A stretch of 64,000 bases of DNA from Burhinus oedicnemus. Taxonomy: Eukaryota > Chordata > Aves > Charadriiformes > Burhinidae. The translations under genes and the position numbers were made by a program. Shown one piece after another: positions 61,640 through 64,000 of the stretch. The notes beneath the pieces were generated by a model, which worked only from the letters and a program-made list of their open reading frames with translations, was not told the DNA's origin and did not search any database. The stretch's first letter is position 1. Every line of letters begins with the position of its first letter. The stretch covers positions 53,402 to 117,401 of the forward strand of contig VFFE01007878.1 in NCBI GenBank assembly GCA_008921705.1, read 5' to 3'.

Positions 61640-64000
61640 ATATGAAGCTTTCCAGTTTATCTGGTAATACTACCTATTTTATTGCATCTATTTTAAAAGC
61701 AACAAACCCAGTGGTGGCTTAGTTTAACAGTAGATGCAAAGTCAGTTTTAGGTTAAAGAATGCATTAGATATGAGCAATAATAAAGTATTATGAAGGATT
61801 TTAAATTTAGTAGTCCAGAAACTGCTCATGGAGACAGACTGACTTTAAGTTAATAGCGTAGCAATTGCAAGATTTCAAGGTGTGAATTGGTAAAATGTGT
61901 ACAATATAATTTTAATTCATATTGTGTTTATAGAATCTTTTAAAACCTGGATGCTTGTGGTTTGGGTAGAATTTCAGAGCTGGAAAGAGGTTGGATACAA
62001 GAAATGGACTTTGAATGCCAGTTGTGAACATATATACTTTGTATTTGACTAATAATGAAAAGTGCTTTGCTATGCAAATACTTCAGCTTTAGAATGGTGA
62101 GATAAAGGCAAGGTGAAAGGAAATGGGAGCTGATATGATTAACCAGCCAAAAATGAAAATGTCCTTTTTCTGTTTTCCTTGATGGCAGTGGGAAATAAAA
62201 GGTAGTGAAAACAAGCTGCTTTAGGCTTCTGAGACCAGCCAGAAAACTCTTTTGTGGTTGACAGCTCTGCTTCCCACCTTACACCTTTTTCCCAGTTTAT
62301 TCTGGTGTGTACAGCTGTACCTGTCCTTGATGGGCAGCCTGGTGCTAAAGGGAAAAAAAAAAAAAAATCTCTTCTGGCTGGGTTAGTTTTTGAGGGGAGT
62401 GGCATAATCCTGGGTCAAGATTGTAGTTAGCTGGGCCTTGGAGGTGAGCTGTCATGTACTGTTTCGTACAGGAGCTTGAAATCAGTCTGAATTTCATTAA
62501 TGCTAGGTAGCTTTCAGAGTGTCTTAAGGGACTTGTTATTGTGGTGACTTAACTAAAATGTTTGTGCTGAGTCAGATGTCTTCCATTTGTCCAGAAATGG
62601 ACTCTCACGTAGTTATGTGAAGGGTGACCATCAGTATATAGGACAGGTATTGAGGCTCATGGCACTTTTGTTTAATTGTCTGGAGGTACTACCTTAATCC
62701 TTTCTGATGTTGTCTTGTATTAGAAGTTATGAAATGGCATAGCCCTGCAAGAGCATAGTAGTTTTGTATTGATTCTTCTGACTTTTATAGTTATGATAAT
62801 TCTAGAATACTCACCAGGGAGACTTCAGGATTAGCTCTTTGTATACTGAATGCTGTTTGCTGAGCAAACATGAGTGAGATTCTCAAATGAAATTATTTTT
62901 GGAAGATACTTTGCATTCATCAAGGGTGAGTCTATTTGATGTAAAAATCTTTCATGTAATAGCATTTGTAAATAAATTGTAAATATTGGATGTCACAACT
63001 GAAGAGTATTGTGAATGAAAGCAAGCTTTATCACAAAATGTAGTGCTCAGTTTACTTCCAAAATATCAACATTTTTCTTCTGTGCTTATTGTATTAGCAC
63101 ATGTAATATCTCTAACTCTTCTAGTTAGAAGCCCCTGAAAGGGTAACACTTAAATTAGTTGCCTGTACTTGGCTTTTTGTAGTATAATACAAACAGTAAG
63201 TTGGAGGAAGAAATATTGAAATGCTTCTTTGGTGTATTTTACAGCCTTTGTGCATTGACCATCTTAATTTGTTCTGTGGGGTTCTTATATGTGATTAAAG
63301 GGAAAGATGTATATTTGATCCCATCAACTTAAAAATTAGTGGAGCTAACATTAGAAATTTCATTCAAGATAGAATTTGAAGCACTAAGCTTTACTAAGCT
63401 TTTTGAAGATCTGTTTAGGTTTTTATAGTATTACACTGAAGGAGATTTGACAAATTATTCAACACTGCTTTTGTTGGTTTGTCAGTGATGTTCCCAGAAA
63501 ACGTTTAGTTTTACTCAGAGGCAGGAAATTGTACTACCTGCCCCTTGTACTGTGTAAATCAAAGCACTATCCTAGTTGTCACTGCCTGTGTCAGGCCTTT
63601 GCATTTCAGTCTTTTCATTGTGAACGTTGGGGCATATGAAAGCATTCTTAAATGAGAACTTTTGAACTGAGATTTTTTTTCTAGGTGGGCTGTTAAACTA
63701 AAGCATACTTAATTATTTTCAAGCATCTGGTGTAACTTCTCTGAATTAAAACATAATACTATACTTAATAATGCTAAATATATTGATAATGAAAAGAAAA
63801 TCCCTATTAAGATAGATCTTTAGGTGTTGTCAGAAGAGTTTGCCAGCTGGATTATGAAGGTTGAACAGTGCTTGTTTTTATCACTTCAAATCCATTCCAC
63901 GTTTCAGCAGCTCTGGTGATGATAAACTGGGCAACATGGAAGTCTGGAGTAAGCTGTTCCATTAATTAGATGATTTACTGTTACTTAATCCATCCCTACA

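Larger units (their letters stand above)
55756..64000 (+). other. EIF4E: EIF4E intron 1, partial
   Basis: Starts gtgagt; the first 660 bases are CpG island, the rest AT-rich. I found no match to exon 2 (the ETTP... region to NPEHYIKHPLQNRW), so the intron extends past 64000. Open frames in it are short and without domains. Confidence 0.8.

Overview
The window is a vertebrate, almost certainly avian, nuclear locus. Genes are split by GT-AG introns, promoters lie in CpG islands, and the interspersed repeats are mostly CR1 non-LTR retrotransposons, the dominant bird LINE. Three housekeeping genes can be read by exon homology: ADH5 (+, complete, 9 exons, 374 aa), METAP1 (-, complete, 11 exons, 385 aa) and the first coding exon of EIF4E (+), which runs off the right edge. 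As I recall it, this is the human 4q23 order and relative orientation (ADH5, METAP1, EIF4E), so it is conserved amniote synteny. The species cannot be named from this sequence alone.

Layout. 1-860: ADH5 CpG-island promoter and exon 1, with a perfect NRF1 motif. 667-12139: ADH5 introns and exons 2-9; intron 1 holds a CR1 3' fragment. 12165-12480: short ADH5 3' UTR. 12480-15210: convergent intergenic DNA. 15210-17183: probable METAP1 3' UTR. 17184-44362: METAP1, read right to left, with a roughly 10 kb first intron, CR1 pieces and two long G homopolymers. 44363-44600: METAP1 CpG promoter. 44600-55200: head-to-head intergenic interval with a nested CR1-in-CR1, a decayed older LINE of the CR1 group and degenerate ancient repeats. 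55260-56420: EIF4E CpG promoter and exon 1, with E-box, pyrimidine tract, a YY1 motif over the start codon, a long alternating purine-pyrimidine tract and a 20-N assembly gap. 56420-64000: EIF4E intron 1, in which I found no further exon.

The genes are not an operon and have independent roles: cytosolic formaldehyde and S-nitrosoglutathione metabolism (ADH5), co-translational N-terminal methionine removal (METAP1) and mRNA cap recognition (EIF4E). I found no mobile defence system, CRISPR array, tRNA, rRNA or credible new protein family. The observations worth checking are promoter architecture and repeat history.
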